Below, piece by piece: positions 36,663 to 45,308 of a DNA stretch of 64,000 nucleotides (its first letter is position 1; every line of letters starts with the position of its first letter). This DNA comes from CAJXVA01 sp963761755 (lineage in GTDB: Bacteria > Myxococcota_A > Polyangia > Nannocystales > Nannocystaceae): NCBI GenBank assembly GCA_963761755.1, contig CAVXIC010000008.1, forward strand, positions 248,001 through 312,000. Reading direction: 5' to 3'. Made by a program: the position numbers and the translations under genes. The notes beneath the pieces are model-generated. The model had not been told where the DNA came from. It saw nothing but the letters and a program-made list of their open reading frames with translations, and searched no databases.

Positions 36663-37844
36663 TCAATCGCCCGATCCGAGGATTTCGACGTCGTCGATGT
36701 ACCAGCCGGCGCCGACGTTGGCGCCGTTGCTGCCGAAGACGAACCGGATGTAGAACTCCGTCTCGCCGGAGTACTCGGTGAGGTCGAACGTGGACTCGAC
36801 CCACATCCCCTCGTTCTTGGTGTCGTTGCCCGAGAAGGCGGCGTTTCCGCTGACCGGGGGGAACGACGCGGAGACGGCGGGCAGGTACAGCACGCCGCCG
36901 TTGGGCTCGACGGTGTTCCATCCCGTCTTGAGCGAGGTGGGGTCGCCGGTCGTGACCTGAACGATGCCGCCGTCGGCGTTGGTGATGCCGCCTTGGAACT
37001 CGAACCAGTGCCGGATGGTCATCTGGATGGTCTGTCCCCCGCAGTTGGACAGATCCATCACCCCCGAGCGCACGAAGCTGCTCTCGTCGTTCGAGTAGTT
37101 GCCGGTGAGGTTGGTCGCCCACACGCCGGTCTTGCCCGCGGGCCCGCCGGTGGGGTCGCCGCACTCCCAGGTCTCGTCCGACGCGGCACCGGTGGTGCGC
37201 AGGGTGACCCAGTCGCCCGCGCAGTCCTCGCCCTCGAAGTCGAACTGGTAGCCGCACTCGGTGCACGCGGTGGTGTCCACCTGACAGGTGTCCATGCAGG
37301 TCAGATCGCCCGCGGTGCCCTTGCCGAGATCCACGCAGTTCGTCTCGATCGGCTGGTCGAGTTCGCAGACCTCGTTGCCATTGAGCACGCCGTCGCCGCA
37401 GTACACGCACTGCGTGGTGTCGTAGCGGCAGCTCGCAGGGTTGCAGCCCAGGACGCCTCCGGTCAGCACGCCCGGGACGAGCGGGTCACTGAGGTTCTCG
37501 CAGGCGTTGCCGCCCAGCTCCTGTTCGGTGCATTCGCCGTCGTCGCCACAGTCACAGTCCTCGCTGCCCTCGAGCACCCCGTCCCCGCAAAACGAGCCGC
37601 CGGGATCCGAGCTGCTGCTGTCGCCGTCGGCGGCCGTGGAACTCGACGCCTCGTCGGCTGCGGTGCTCGAGCTCGAACTGTCGCCCGAGGTCGTGGTCAC
37701 CGGTGCAGTGGTCGCGGCGGAGGTCGTGCCCGTGCTCGCGCCCGTCGTCGTGGGGTCGAAGATGTCGCTGGGGTCGACGTCGGTGGTGCACGCGCCCACC
37801 GCAACGCTCATGCCGAACAGGCAGGCCAAGCCGCGAGAATCCAT
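36663..37844 (-). CDS. Cys-rich secreted lipoprotein with C-terminal beta-sandwich
   Basis: The start is placed at MDSRGLACLFGMSVAVGAC (37844), a lipoprotein signal with lipobox Cys 19. A Ser/Thr/Asp linker (residues 20-75) precedes two Myxococcus cysteine-rich (DUF4215-like) repeats: CGDGVLEGSEDCDCGDDG and CGDGVLNGNEVCELD. A C-terminal jelly-roll-like domain follows (QIRHW-type strands, then WYIDDVEILGSGD). This is typical surface-protein architecture in Nannocystaceae-like genomes. No enzymatic motif is visible. It converges with the HTTM gene (16-bp gap). Confidence 0.82.
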   Translation of the reverse strand: MDSRGLACLFGMSVAVGACTTDVDPSDIFDPTTTGASTGTTSAATTAPVTTTSGDSSSSSTAADEASSSTAADGDSSSSDPGGSFCGDGVLEGSEDCDCGDDGECTEQELGGNACENLSDPLVPGVLTGGVLGCNPASCRYDTTQCVYCGDGVLNGNEVCELDQPIETNCVDLGKGTAGDLTCMDTCQVDTTACTECGYQFDFEGEDCAGDWVTLRTTGAASDETWECGDPTGGPAGKTGVWATNLTGNYSNDESSFVRSGVMDLSNCGGQTIQMTIRHWFEFQGGITNADGGIVQVTTGDPTSLKTGWNTVEPNGGVLYLPAVSASFPPVSGNAAFSGNDTKNEGMWVESTFDLTEYSGETEFYIRFVFGSNGANVGAGWYIDDVEILGSGD

Positions 37845-38506
37845 GCCGGGGGTTATAGCGGATTTCCGGGTCGGCGCTGGAGGGTGTCGTGAAACGTAAG
37901 TGCGAGTCTTCACGGGGTTTGCCCAGCCGATTGCGCGTCGGCGCGCGGTCGCATCGGTCCTCGGTCGCGCTGCGGAGGCGCGGGATCCGTCGCTGCGGCG
38001 GGGCTCGTCGCCCTCCTGTGGGCTGGATGGTGGCCGCGGGCCCTGTTCGCGGGGCTCGCCTCACGTCGCAACGCCGAAGGTGCCGAGCACTGCTCGCTCG
38101 GAGGGCGCAGCGCGCGGACGGTGGCGCTGTTCGTCGCGCTCCTGGGCACGAAGGTCACCCCCTTGGTGCGCATGGCGCTGAGCATCCCCTGACGTTCTGG
38201 GCGATCGGGCCTCCTGCCTGACCAGCGGTCCGCATCCACGGCGCGGTCGGGACCGCCGAACGCCGCGGCGGCTGCGGAGCCCGGCCCTGAGCGTCGCTGA
38301 TCCTGCGCGCGGTGACCCTCGTGTACACGGCCGGCGGGGGCATGCGCGCGACGACGTGGACCAACGCAACCGCATCCGGCGTTGGGTATCCTGCGGTTGG
38401 TCGAGGCCTCGCGGCGGGGCGTGGCTGGGCGGCCGGTGGGGACGTGCTGCACCCGAGGGTCCACTCGAGGTGTGCGCTCCCCCAGGCTGCTACGCTTGCG
38501 GTGCCG
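37845..38506. other. Intergenic region, no convincing gene
   Basis: This stretch of 662 bases lies between two divergent genes. On the plus strand a frame ending at 38192 reads like a membrane-protein C-terminus (about 37992-38192: AAGLVALLWAGWWPRALFAG, then ARTVALFVALLGTKVTPLVR). It has no usable start codon. A GTG frame at 37900 (MRVFTGFAQPIARRRAVASV) could join it through a frameshift. I do not call a gene here. Confidence 0.5.
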
Positions 38507-39472
38507 ATGGCCAAGCCCCTCGAATACAACGCCACCGTCACCGAGCGCATCGACCTCGAGCCGACGCTGTCGGTGTTTCGCGTACGCCCCGACGTTCCCT
38601 TCTCCCCCGGACAGCCCTGGTTCGTCCCCGGGCAGTACCTCACGCTCGGCAAGAATCGGCCCGCGGGCGCCGACGACGATCCGCGCCCGCACTCGGTGCG
38701 CCGTCCGATGTCGATCGCCTCCGCTCCGCACGACACGCTCGATGCGGAGTTCTACATTCGCCGGGTCGGCACGCCCGAGTCCGAACTCCCGCTGACCCAC
38801 GAGCTGTGGAGGCTCGCGCAGGGCGACCGGATGTACTGTCGCCCGACGCCTGCGGGCAAGTTCACGGTCGAGGACACGTGCGGCGCCGACGACCCTCGGC
38901 TCAAGGTGACCATCGCGGCGGGGACCGGGCTCGCGCCGTTCGTGTCGATGGCCCGCGCGCGCGTTCGGGCGGACGCGAGCGCCGATCTGCGCGACTTCGC
39001 GATCGTGCACGGGGCGAGCTACCCGACCGGCCTGGGGTATCGCGAGGAGCTCGAGGGGCTCGTGGCGCGCCACGGCCTGCGCTACGTCCCCACCGTGTCG
39101 CGACCCGGCGAAGCGCTCGACTGGCGAGGGTTCACCGGACGCGCAGAGGCTCAGTTCACCGCCGAGGCGCTGCCAAGGACCGAGGCGGCGCTGGGCTTGG
39201 GAGACGGCGAACTCACCCCAGCGCGGGCCGTGGTGCTCATCTGCGGTCTTCAGGGCACCATCGGCGGGACCGTGCAGGCGCTGATCGAACGCGGCTTCGT
39301 GCCGGACCACCGACGTCTTCGCCGCGCGCTCGAGGTGCCCGACGACGTACCGGCCTCGGTCTTCTGGGAGCAGTACGACGCCCTGCCGGTGCTCGACACC
39401 AAGGACGAGGCGTTGATGGCCCGTCTGCGCGCCACGCTGCACGCGGCCTTGGAGCGGTCCGACCGCAGGTGA
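38507..39472 (+). CDS. Ferredoxin-NADP(+) reductase-like oxidoreductase
   Basis: A 321-residue protein starting at MAKPLEYNATVTERI; a GTG two codons earlier is possible. The N-terminal FAD domain carries the flavin-binding RRPMSIAS. The C-terminal NAD(P) domain has KVTIAAGTGLAPFVSMARAR and VLICGLQGTIGGTVQALI. Cytosolic electron transfer between NAD(P)H and a ferredoxin or flavodoxin is expected. It is longer than the typical 250-residue bacterial FPR and has a C-terminal extension. No ferredoxin gene is adjacent. Confidence 0.85.
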   Translation: MAKPLEYNATVTERIDLEPTLSVFRVRPDVPFSPGQPWFVPGQYLTLGKNRPAGADDDPRPHSVRRPMSIASAPHDTLDAEFYIRRVGTPESELPLTHELWRLAQGDRMYCRPTPAGKFTVEDTCGADDPRLKVTIAAGTGLAPFVSMARARVRADASADLRDFAIVHGASYPTGLGYREELEGLVARHGLRYVPTVSRPGEALDWRGFTGRAEAQFTAEALPRTEAALGLGDGELTPARAVVLICGLQGTIGGTVQALIERGFVPDHRRLRRALEVPDDVPASVFWEQYDALPVLDTKDEALMARLRATLHAALERSDRR

Positions 39473-39483
39473 CCCGGCGGGCG

Positions 39484-41592
39484 CTACTCGGCCAACACGC
39501 CCGAGAGCGCGTCGTCGAAGTCGTCGGCCACCGGTGGCGGCGCGGGCTCGGGCTCTGCGTCATCGACCTGGAGATCGGGCTCGATGTCGACCTCGTCGTC
39601 GACCTCGACCTCGACCTCGACCTCGTCGTCGACCGTCTCGTCCGCGGGCGCCTCGTCGACCGCCGGCGTCGCAGCGTCGAGCTCCGGCGAGGCCGAGGGC
39701 TCCGTCTCGCCGGTCCACCCCATCAGCCGGGGCAGCGCCTCGACCGGAGGCGCGCCGTGGGAGAGCGCCTCGGCGTGGAAGCGCGAGGCTGAGAACCCGC
39801 CGCGAGCGCGCGCCTTCTCCCGCAAGGCTCTCCAGGCCCGCGCTCCGGCGAAGTAGGTGCTCAGCTGGGTCGCGGTCAGCTGGGCGCGCGTCCACTTGCC
39901 GACCGCCTCGCCCTCCTGCTGATACGAGCGTGCGATCATCAGGTCCAAGGCCTCCTCGCGCGTCATCGTCCCGGCGTGGACGCCGTTGTCGAGGATCGCG
40001 TTGGTCACCGTCCGCAGGTAGAACTTCAGCGCGTGTAGGGCGATCGCCTTGCGGCGCAGCTCGGGATCGATCAACACCGTCCACAGGCCGCGGTCGATCT
40101 CGTCGGGGCGCTGCGCGTCGGGCGAGGGACCCACGCCGTCATAGCCCGCCTCGACCATCAAGCGCTCGGCGTAGACCGCCCAGCCCTCGACGAAGGCGCC
40201 GTTTTGCAGCACGCGGCGGATCTTCGAGGGCTCGCGCTTGCCGTAGTACAGCTGCACGAAGTGCCCCGGAATCGCCTCGTGAATCGAGAGGATCTCGAGC
40301 ATGAAGTTGTTGTACTCGCGCAAGAACGACTCGGAGACCTCGGGGCTCCACGCCTTGGGCAGCGGCTGGACCAGGTAGAAGCTGGGGAGTCCGGCCTCCT
40401 GGGGCTCGAGCGGGCCGGGGGCCGCGAGGCCCGCGATGAAGACGCCCTGCTGGTGCGGCGGCGTCCAGATCACCTCGAGGACTTCAGCGTCGTCCATCGG
40501 GACGATGTCCTGTCCGGACACGAAGACCTTCAGGCGAGCCAGGTTGACCTCGATCGCATCCCGGAGGACTTCGGGCCGTACGTGCCACTGCGCCAGCGCC
40601 TCCAGGACTGCCCGGGTGACTTCGACGTCTGGGTCTCCTTCGGCGCGTCGGCGGATCTTTCGGACCGCGCGCCGTCCCAGCAGCGGCTCGGCGAGCTCGG
40701 CAGCCAGCGCGGCCATGTCCTGGCGGACCCGCCCGTGCTCGATCACCGCGTCGCGCCGCAGCGTCTCGGGCTCGACATCGTCATCGAGCGTCAGGGCGAG
40801 CTTGCGCTGGAAGTTCTCGGCGCCCAGGCGCCAGGTGCCCGCAGCGTTGGGCACAATGGACTCTCGCAGGTGCTGCTGAAGGTCCCGCAGGGCCATCACG
40901 GCGGGGCTCGAGGCGGCGCCGACCTGCGTGCGAACCTCGTCTGGCGCCGTCGCGAGGCGCTCGAGGGCCGTGCTGCGCACCAGCGTCACCAGCCCGTCGA
41001 TTTGCTCGATGGCGACCTGGGTGTGCGGGACCATGCACGCGGCGGGGTCGAGATTGAGTTTGGCTTGCTCGACCAGCGCCGGCAGGGCGAGGAGGCGAGC
41101 GGTGACGGCAGCGGCGCGGGCCTCGACCGGAGCGAAGTCGCGGGAGAGCAGGTCGTCGATGCCGGCCCCGATCAACGTGACGTACCAGTACGGGTTGGTC
41201 CGCCACGGCTGCTCGACCTCGAGACCGAAGGCGTCGCTCTCGAGGGCGTTGAGCAGGATCTCGGCGTCGACCTGCTCGTCGAGCGTCGTCAGCGACACCT
41301 CGCCGAGCGCTGAACGGGCGGCGTCGATGCGAGTGCGTTCAGCCTCGATGCCCGCTTCGGACAGGTCGGGCCACCGCGCGTCATGGTCGTGAACGCCCAT
41401 CCCCGTGGCTGTGACGGGGTGAGCCGCGAAGTACGCCGCGAGGATTGCGTCCGTCGTCTCGGCGGCGGTGGGAGGCGTCGGAGCGCGCGGCGGGGCCGGC
41501 GGTGGAGGTGCAGGGGGTGGCTTGCAGCCGATCGCGAGCCCACCGAGGGACAGTGCGAAGAACAGCCGGGAGAGTCGCGGGCGCATGGTCAT
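39484..41592 (-). CDS. DUF885 family secreted lipoprotein, probable metallopeptidase
   Basis: About 702 residues from MTMRPRLSRLFFALSLGG (41592; a Met at 41586 also fits). A lipobox (LAIGC) and Pro-rich linker precede the DUF885 domain. It has the HEAIPGH zinc motif (SIHEAIPGHFVQLYYGKR), EGWAVYAERLM and a C-terminal EEALDLMIARSYQQEGEAVG. The family is predicted to hydrolyse peptides. The tail is a very acidic stretch (EVEVEVEVDDEVDIEPD), unusual for the family. It is divergent from the DUF4388 gene. Confidence 0.88.
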   Translation of the reverse strand: MTMRPRLSRLFFALSLGGLAIGCKPPPAPPPPAPPRAPTPPTAAETTDAILAAYFAAHPVTATGMGVHDHDARWPDLSEAGIEAERTRIDAARSALGEVSLTTLDEQVDAEILLNALESDAFGLEVEQPWRTNPYWYVTLIGAGIDDLLSRDFAPVEARAAAVTARLLALPALVEQAKLNLDPAACMVPHTQVAIEQIDGLVTLVRSTALERLATAPDEVRTQVGAASSPAVMALRDLQQHLRESIVPNAAGTWRLGAENFQRKLALTLDDDVEPETLRRDAVIEHGRVRQDMAALAAELAEPLLGRRAVRKIRRRAEGDPDVEVTRAVLEALAQWHVRPEVLRDAIEVNLARLKVFVSGQDIVPMDDAEVLEVIWTPPHQQGVFIAGLAAPGPLEPQEAGLPSFYLVQPLPKAWSPEVSESFLREYNNFMLEILSIHEAIPGHFVQLYYGKREPSKIRRVLQNGAFVEGWAVYAERLMVEAGYDGVGPSPDAQRPDEIDRGLWTVLIDPELRRKAIALHALKFYLRTVTNAILDNGVHAGTMTREEALDLMIARSYQQEGEAVGKWTRAQLTATQLSTYFAGARAWRALREKARARGGFSASRFHAEALSHGAPPVEALPRLMGWTGETEPSASPELDAATPAVDEAPADETVDDEVEVEVEVDDEVDIEPDLQVDDAEPEPAPPPVADDFDDALSGVLAE

Positions 41593-41738
41593 GGCAAGCA
41601 TGGGCCGCGTCCGCGGGGTGCCGAGGCCGGCGCGTCTCGCGGGTGCACAGCGGCCGAGTTCTAACACGCTCTGGCGTAGACGGCCTCCTTGGCCTGGTTT
41701 TCGGTCCCACGGGCCGAACGGTCTACCCTGGTGTTGGC

Positions 41739-43064
41739 GTGGCGAAGAAGCCCGAGCGAGTCCAGGTCGACCCCGATGGGTCGTTGCGGACGAACGATGA
41801 CGTTCGTCTGCGTTTGCGGGCGCATGCGGGGGACTACCGTCTCTTCGGCGAGGCGCCGGGGCTGCTCGTGCTGCGTCGTCAGCTTCCGGGCGAAGACACC
41901 GTCGACGACGTCGAAGACGACCCCTTCGATCTGGAGCTCGACCTCGAGCTCGACCTGGAGAGCGGTCAGATCGACGCGGGGCCCCGGGTACTGCTCGCGG
42001 GCGAAATCGTCGGTCGGATGACCCTGTTCCAGATCATCGAGATCATCTCCGAGCGTGGGTTTCACGGCGAGCTGGTGGTGCTGGCCGCGAGCGGCCGGAC
42101 GATGCGCATGCGCATCAGCCATGGTGCGCTCGAAGACGCCTTGAGCGACCACGAAGAGGACCGGCTCGGGCAGGTCCTGGTGCGCGCAGGGTTCGTCAGC
42201 GAGGAGCAGCTCACCGAGCTGCTGTGGGAGGTCTCGGCGCAGCGCCGCCTGGGTGAGGTCTGTCTGGAGCGGTCGGTGCTCAGTCGCGAAGACCTCTTCG
42301 AATGCCTGCGCCAGCAGACCGAGGGCATCTTTCACCGAGCGCTGCTCATCGATCACGGGAGCTTCGTGTTCACGACGCCCGATCCACGTGCCCCCTCCAC
42401 CGCGTTGAGGCTGCATCTGCCGATCCGGCCGCTGCTGATGCACGGGATTCAGCGACTCGACGAGATGGAGCTGTACCGAGACGTGATCCCCAGCAACGAC
42501 GTCATCTTGCAGCGGCGTCCGAGCGCCGCGTTGGGGAAGCTCGACGGCGACGCGCACAAGGTCCTCGCCCTGCTCGATGGCAAGACCTCACTCTCGGAGG
42601 TCTGCGCGCGCGCCGATCTGGGCGAGTACGAAGTCACCCGAATCGCCTACAATCTCGTCAAGTCGCGCATCGCCTCGGTCGCGCGGCGCAGTGGGGTCGA
42701 CGAGCAGGTGCTCGACTCACTCGTCGACGCGTTTTCGACGATTCTCGATGACATCTTCGAGGCGATCGGGCGACACGGCCAGCGCGCGTCCGCCCTGCAG
42801 ATGCTCGGCGCCTGGGTGCAGGGGTGCGGCTACGACTCGGTCCTCGGGGAGCGAATCGTCTCCGAGGCCTGCATCGACGACGACCACGTTCGCGCCTGGG
42901 TCGCGGCAGCGCGTGAAGGCAACCCGCTGGCCTCGTTCCACCAGGTCGCCCACGAGCTGGTGTCGTTCGCCATGTTCTGTGCCGGCTCGGCGCTCCCGCG
43001 CGAGGAGGAGCTCGCGCTGTCTCGGGACGTGAACCGGCGGCTCTCGGCGATCATCACGCCGTGA
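41739..43064 (+). CDS. DUF4388 domain-containing protein
   Basis: A 441-residue protein starting at GTG (AKKPERVQVDPDGSL). The family core (LFQIIEIISERGFHGELVVL) is followed by a linker with GLVSEEQL-like VRAGFVSEEQLTELLWEVSA and a long C-terminal helical part. In myxobacteria DUF4388 (PATAN) proteins act in gliding and Frz/Agl-type signalling or as c-di-GMP-linked adaptors; that role is not shown here. There are no membrane segments. It is divergent from the DUF885 gene and convergent with the P460-like gene (30-bp gap). Confidence 0.8.
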   Translation: MAKKPERVQVDPDGSLRTNDDVRLRLRAHAGDYRLFGEAPGLLVLRRQLPGEDTVDDVEDDPFDLELDLELDLESGQIDAGPRVLLAGEIVGRMTLFQIIEIISERGFHGELVVLAASGRTMRMRISHGALEDALSDHEEDRLGQVLVRAGFVSEEQLTELLWEVSAQRRLGEVCLERSVLSREDLFECLRQQTEGIFHRALLIDHGSFVFTTPDPRAPSTALRLHLPIRPLLMHGIQRLDEMELYRDVIPSNDVILQRRPSAALGKLDGDAHKVLALLDGKTSLSEVCARADLGEYEVTRIAYNLVKSRIASVARRSGVDEQVLDSLVDAFSTILDDIFEAIGRHGQRASALQMLGAWVQGCGYDSVLGERIVSEACIDDDHVRAWVAAAREGNPLASFHQVAHELVSFAMFCAGSALPREEELALSRDVNRRLSAIITP

Positions 43065-43094
43065 GCGGCTGCCTCCGGCTCGCAGGTGGGGGGC

Positions 43095-43633
43095 TCACAG
43101 GCGGTTGTCCAGCGGGACGCCGAACACCCCGTCGGACATCTCGGCGTCGGTTGTGTGGCACCCGCTGCAGTTCCCCGCTTTTCCGCTGACCCCGACCTCG
43201 CCGGCGACGTCTACGTACAGCCAGTACCAGTCGTTGCCCTGGGGATCGTAGCCCGGGGGCGCCTTGTACATGGCGAAGTAGCCGTCGGGGTTGCCGGCGG
43301 TGTCGAGCCCTTCCTTGACGAGCAGCGACCCCGGCGGAAACGTCATCGCGCTGGGGTTGTCGGGATCGAGCTGTGCGTACTGGTTGGCGACGTCGGCGTC
43401 GGCATAGACCTGCACCTGCGCGACGAGCCCGTGCACGGAGCCCCTGGGCTCGGCGCTGATCTGCACCATGTCGAGGTAGTCGGCGGCGGCAGCTTGGATG
43501 GCCTGCTTCGTCGACTTCGGCGTCACCTCCGGAGCCATCGGCGGCCTCGGTGTCCGCCGGACGATGCGGGGTCGGTGTCGTCGCAGGCGGCGAGCAGCAG
43601 GCAGGACAGGACGAGGGAGGGAAGGGTCTTCAT
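43095..43633 (-). CDS. Cytochrome P460-like lipoprotein, frameshift after signal peptide
   Basis: The signal MKTLPSLVLSCLLLAACDD (ATG at 43633) overlaps the DUF2063 stop as ATGA. It runs into a stop near 43523 in its own frame. The mature domain is intact in another frame from about 43538: MAPEVTPKSTKQAIQAAAAD, then DGYFAMYKAPPGYDP and a c-type heme site CSGCH near the end. One missing base between about 43540 and 43575 would join them. P460-type proteins oxidise small nitrogen compounds through a cross-linked heme. The gene ends the MNIO operon. Confidence 0.72.
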
Positions 43634-44349
43634 GATGTCGCAGCGTTGGGGAAGACGACGCCGTACTCGACCAACGCGCGGTCGGCCGACGCGAGGTCGT
43701 CTTCGGTGAGCGCGCCGAACATGGCGGGCAGCTGGGTGATGCCCTGTCGCAGGGCGATCGCGGCCAGTCCGGCCGCCGAGGGATGGAAGTGCCGCAGCGA
43801 GAGGTCTTGGGCGTGTTGGTACACGATGACGACCTGGGGCCGCGGCTGTGGCAGCGCGGTGGCCCGGTCGCGGCCCAGGGCGAACATGTACTCGGACGTC
43901 GCGTGGGCGTACTGCCGCACGAAGACCCGCTGCTCGAACCCGTCTGCGTCGAAGGGGCCGCACGAGAACGCGCGCTGTCGGATGTACGTGAGGTCGGCGA
44001 GCTCCTCGAAGACCGGGTGCAGGGATGCGCCCGCTTCGCGCTGCGCCCGGATGTACTCGGCGAACCCCGCGGCGAAGCGGTTGGGGTCGCGGTGCGTCGC
44101 AGGGTGAGCAGCTCGATACCCACGCACCAGCCGACCCCACGCGCCCGGAGACTCCCGTTCCATCAGGTCTCGCAGCGGACCGGTGATGTCGTTGAGGATC
44201 TTGAAGTGATTCCGCTCGACCAGCGTCGCGTAGAAGCGGAGGTTGTCCGGTCCGCTGGGCGAGGGCCCCAGGGTGTCGATGAGCGCGCCGACGGGTTGGG
44301 TGCCGCGCAGAAACGGCACCATCGCGTCGAAGAAAGCGTCGAGACTCAC
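43630..44349 (-). CDS. DUF2063/HvfC-like partner protein of the MNIO enzyme
   Basis: A 239-residue protein. The N-terminal part (MSLDAFFDAMVPFLRG, NLRFYATLVERNHFKILND, WGRLVRGYRAAHPATHRDP) fits the DUF2063-type precursor-binding domain of HvfC/BufC proteins. The C-terminal part is a small alpha/beta domain (FVRQYAHATSEYMFALGRD). Such partners deliver the precursor to the MNIO enzyme. Its start overlaps the MNIO stop (ATGA) and its stop overlaps the P460-like start (ATGA), giving three coupled genes. The similarity is at the level of pattern only. Confidence 0.75.
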   Translation of the reverse strand: MSLDAFFDAMVPFLRGTQPVGALIDTLGPSPSGPDNLRFYATLVERNHFKILNDITGPLRDLMERESPGAWGRLVRGYRAAHPATHRDPNRFAAGFAEYIRAQREAGASLHPVFEELADLTYIRQRAFSCGPFDADGFEQRVFVRQYAHATSEYMFALGRDRATALPQPRPQVVIVYQHAQDLSLRHFHPSAAGLAAIALRQGITQLPAMFGALTEDDLASADRALVEYGVVFPNAATS

Positions 44350-45203
44350 GCGTCACCCCTGGAGCTTTCAGGTCCGAACACGTCGTCGTAGATCGTTCGA
44401 ACCGCGTCCGCTTCGTCGAGCACCCGGTCGAGGCTGGGGATGTCGGTGTCCCACTCCAGCAGGACGGGGACCTCGCCCACCGCCTCGAGCGCCTGTCGAA
44501 ACAACGCGAACACCCCTGGCACCACGGGGCTGCCGTGGTTGTCGAGCAAGCGCCCCTCTTCCTCGATGTGGCCGGCGATGTGCATCTGCATCGTCCGCTG
44601 CAGGGGCAGCGCGCTCAACCAGGCCGCTGGATCACCGCCGTGATTGCGTGCATTGACGAACACGTTGTTCACGTCGAGCAGCAGCCCGCAATCGGCTTCT
44701 TCGGTCACCGCAGTGACGAACTCGCCGTGACTCATCTGGCTTCCGGGCATCACCGCGTAGAAGCTGATGTTCTCCACGGCGACGGGACGCTCGAGCCGCT
44801 CGGAGAGCTCGCGAATCCGGCGAGCGCAGTGGAGGACCGCGTCGTCGTTGAAGGGCAGCGGAAGCAGGTCATGGTAGGTGACCCCATCGATCGCGCCGTA
44901 GCAGAGGTGGTCGGTGTAGTACGGGGCCCCGAGCTCGTCGAGGAGCCCCTTGAGGCCGGCGAGGTAGTCGGGGTCGAGGGGATCCCGGCCACCGGCGCAC
45001 TGCGAGACGCCGTGCCCGATGATCGGCCAACGCTCGGCGGACGCATGCAGCGCCCGTCGCGTCGGGCCGCCGGTGGCGACGAAGTTCTCCGGGACGATTT
45101 CGAGCCAGTCGATTCGCCGATCGGTGCCGAGGACGGCATCGTGGTGCGGGCGGCGAAGCCCGATGCCGACCCCGCGAGGTCGGGAGGGAGCGAGATTCTT
45201 CAT
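44346..45203 (-). CDS. MNIO (DUF692) multinuclear iron oxidase, peptide-modifying
   Basis: A 285-residue TIM-barrel enzyme. Candidate metal ligands and conserved elements are GHGVSQ (H64), DHLCYG (H99), VENISFY (E144), LLLDVNNVFVNARNHG (D177, N180), MHIAGHIEE (H208, H212) and EWDTDIP (E250, D252). MNIO enzymes, such as MbnB and TglH, use two or three iron ions to modify Cys residues of ribosomally made peptides. It sits between a Cys-repeat precursor gene (106 bp upstream, with a terminator between) and its DUF2063 partner gene. Confidence 0.92.
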   Translation of the reverse strand: MKNLAPSRPRGVGIGLRRPHHDAVLGTDRRIDWLEIVPENFVATGGPTRRALHASAERWPIIGHGVSQCAGGRDPLDPDYLAGLKGLLDELGAPYYTDHLCYGAIDGVTYHDLLPLPFNDDAVLHCARRIRELSERLERPVAVENISFYAVMPGSQMSHGEFVTAVTEEADCGLLLDVNNVFVNARNHGGDPAAWLSALPLQRTMQMHIAGHIEEEGRLLDNHGSPVVPGVFALFRQALEAVGEVPVLLEWDTDIPSLDRVLDEADAVRTIYDDVFGPESSRGDA

Positions 45204-45234
45204 GAAGCCGTGGCCTGGGCTGCGAACGGTACAA

Positions 45235-45272
45235 TGAAAAGGCCCGGGCCCGCGTGTGCAGGTCCGGGCCTT
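45235..45272 (-). terminator. Rho-independent terminator between precursor and MNIO genes
   Basis: A 9-bp stem (aaggcccgg at 45239-45247, ccgggcctt at 45264-45272) lies after the precursor stop and is followed on the minus strand by TTTTC. A second hairpin (gcgggc/gcccgc, 45279-45295) precedes it. It would allow strong precursor transcription with weaker read-through into the enzymes. Confidence 0.75.
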
Positions 45273-45308
45273 GGTTCCGCGGGCTGAAGGCCCGCGCGAG
45301 GGGAGAGA

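Noticed and set aside
37910..39442. Minus-strand frame of 510 codons
   Set aside because: It is antisense to the ferredoxin reductase-like gene and has no motif.
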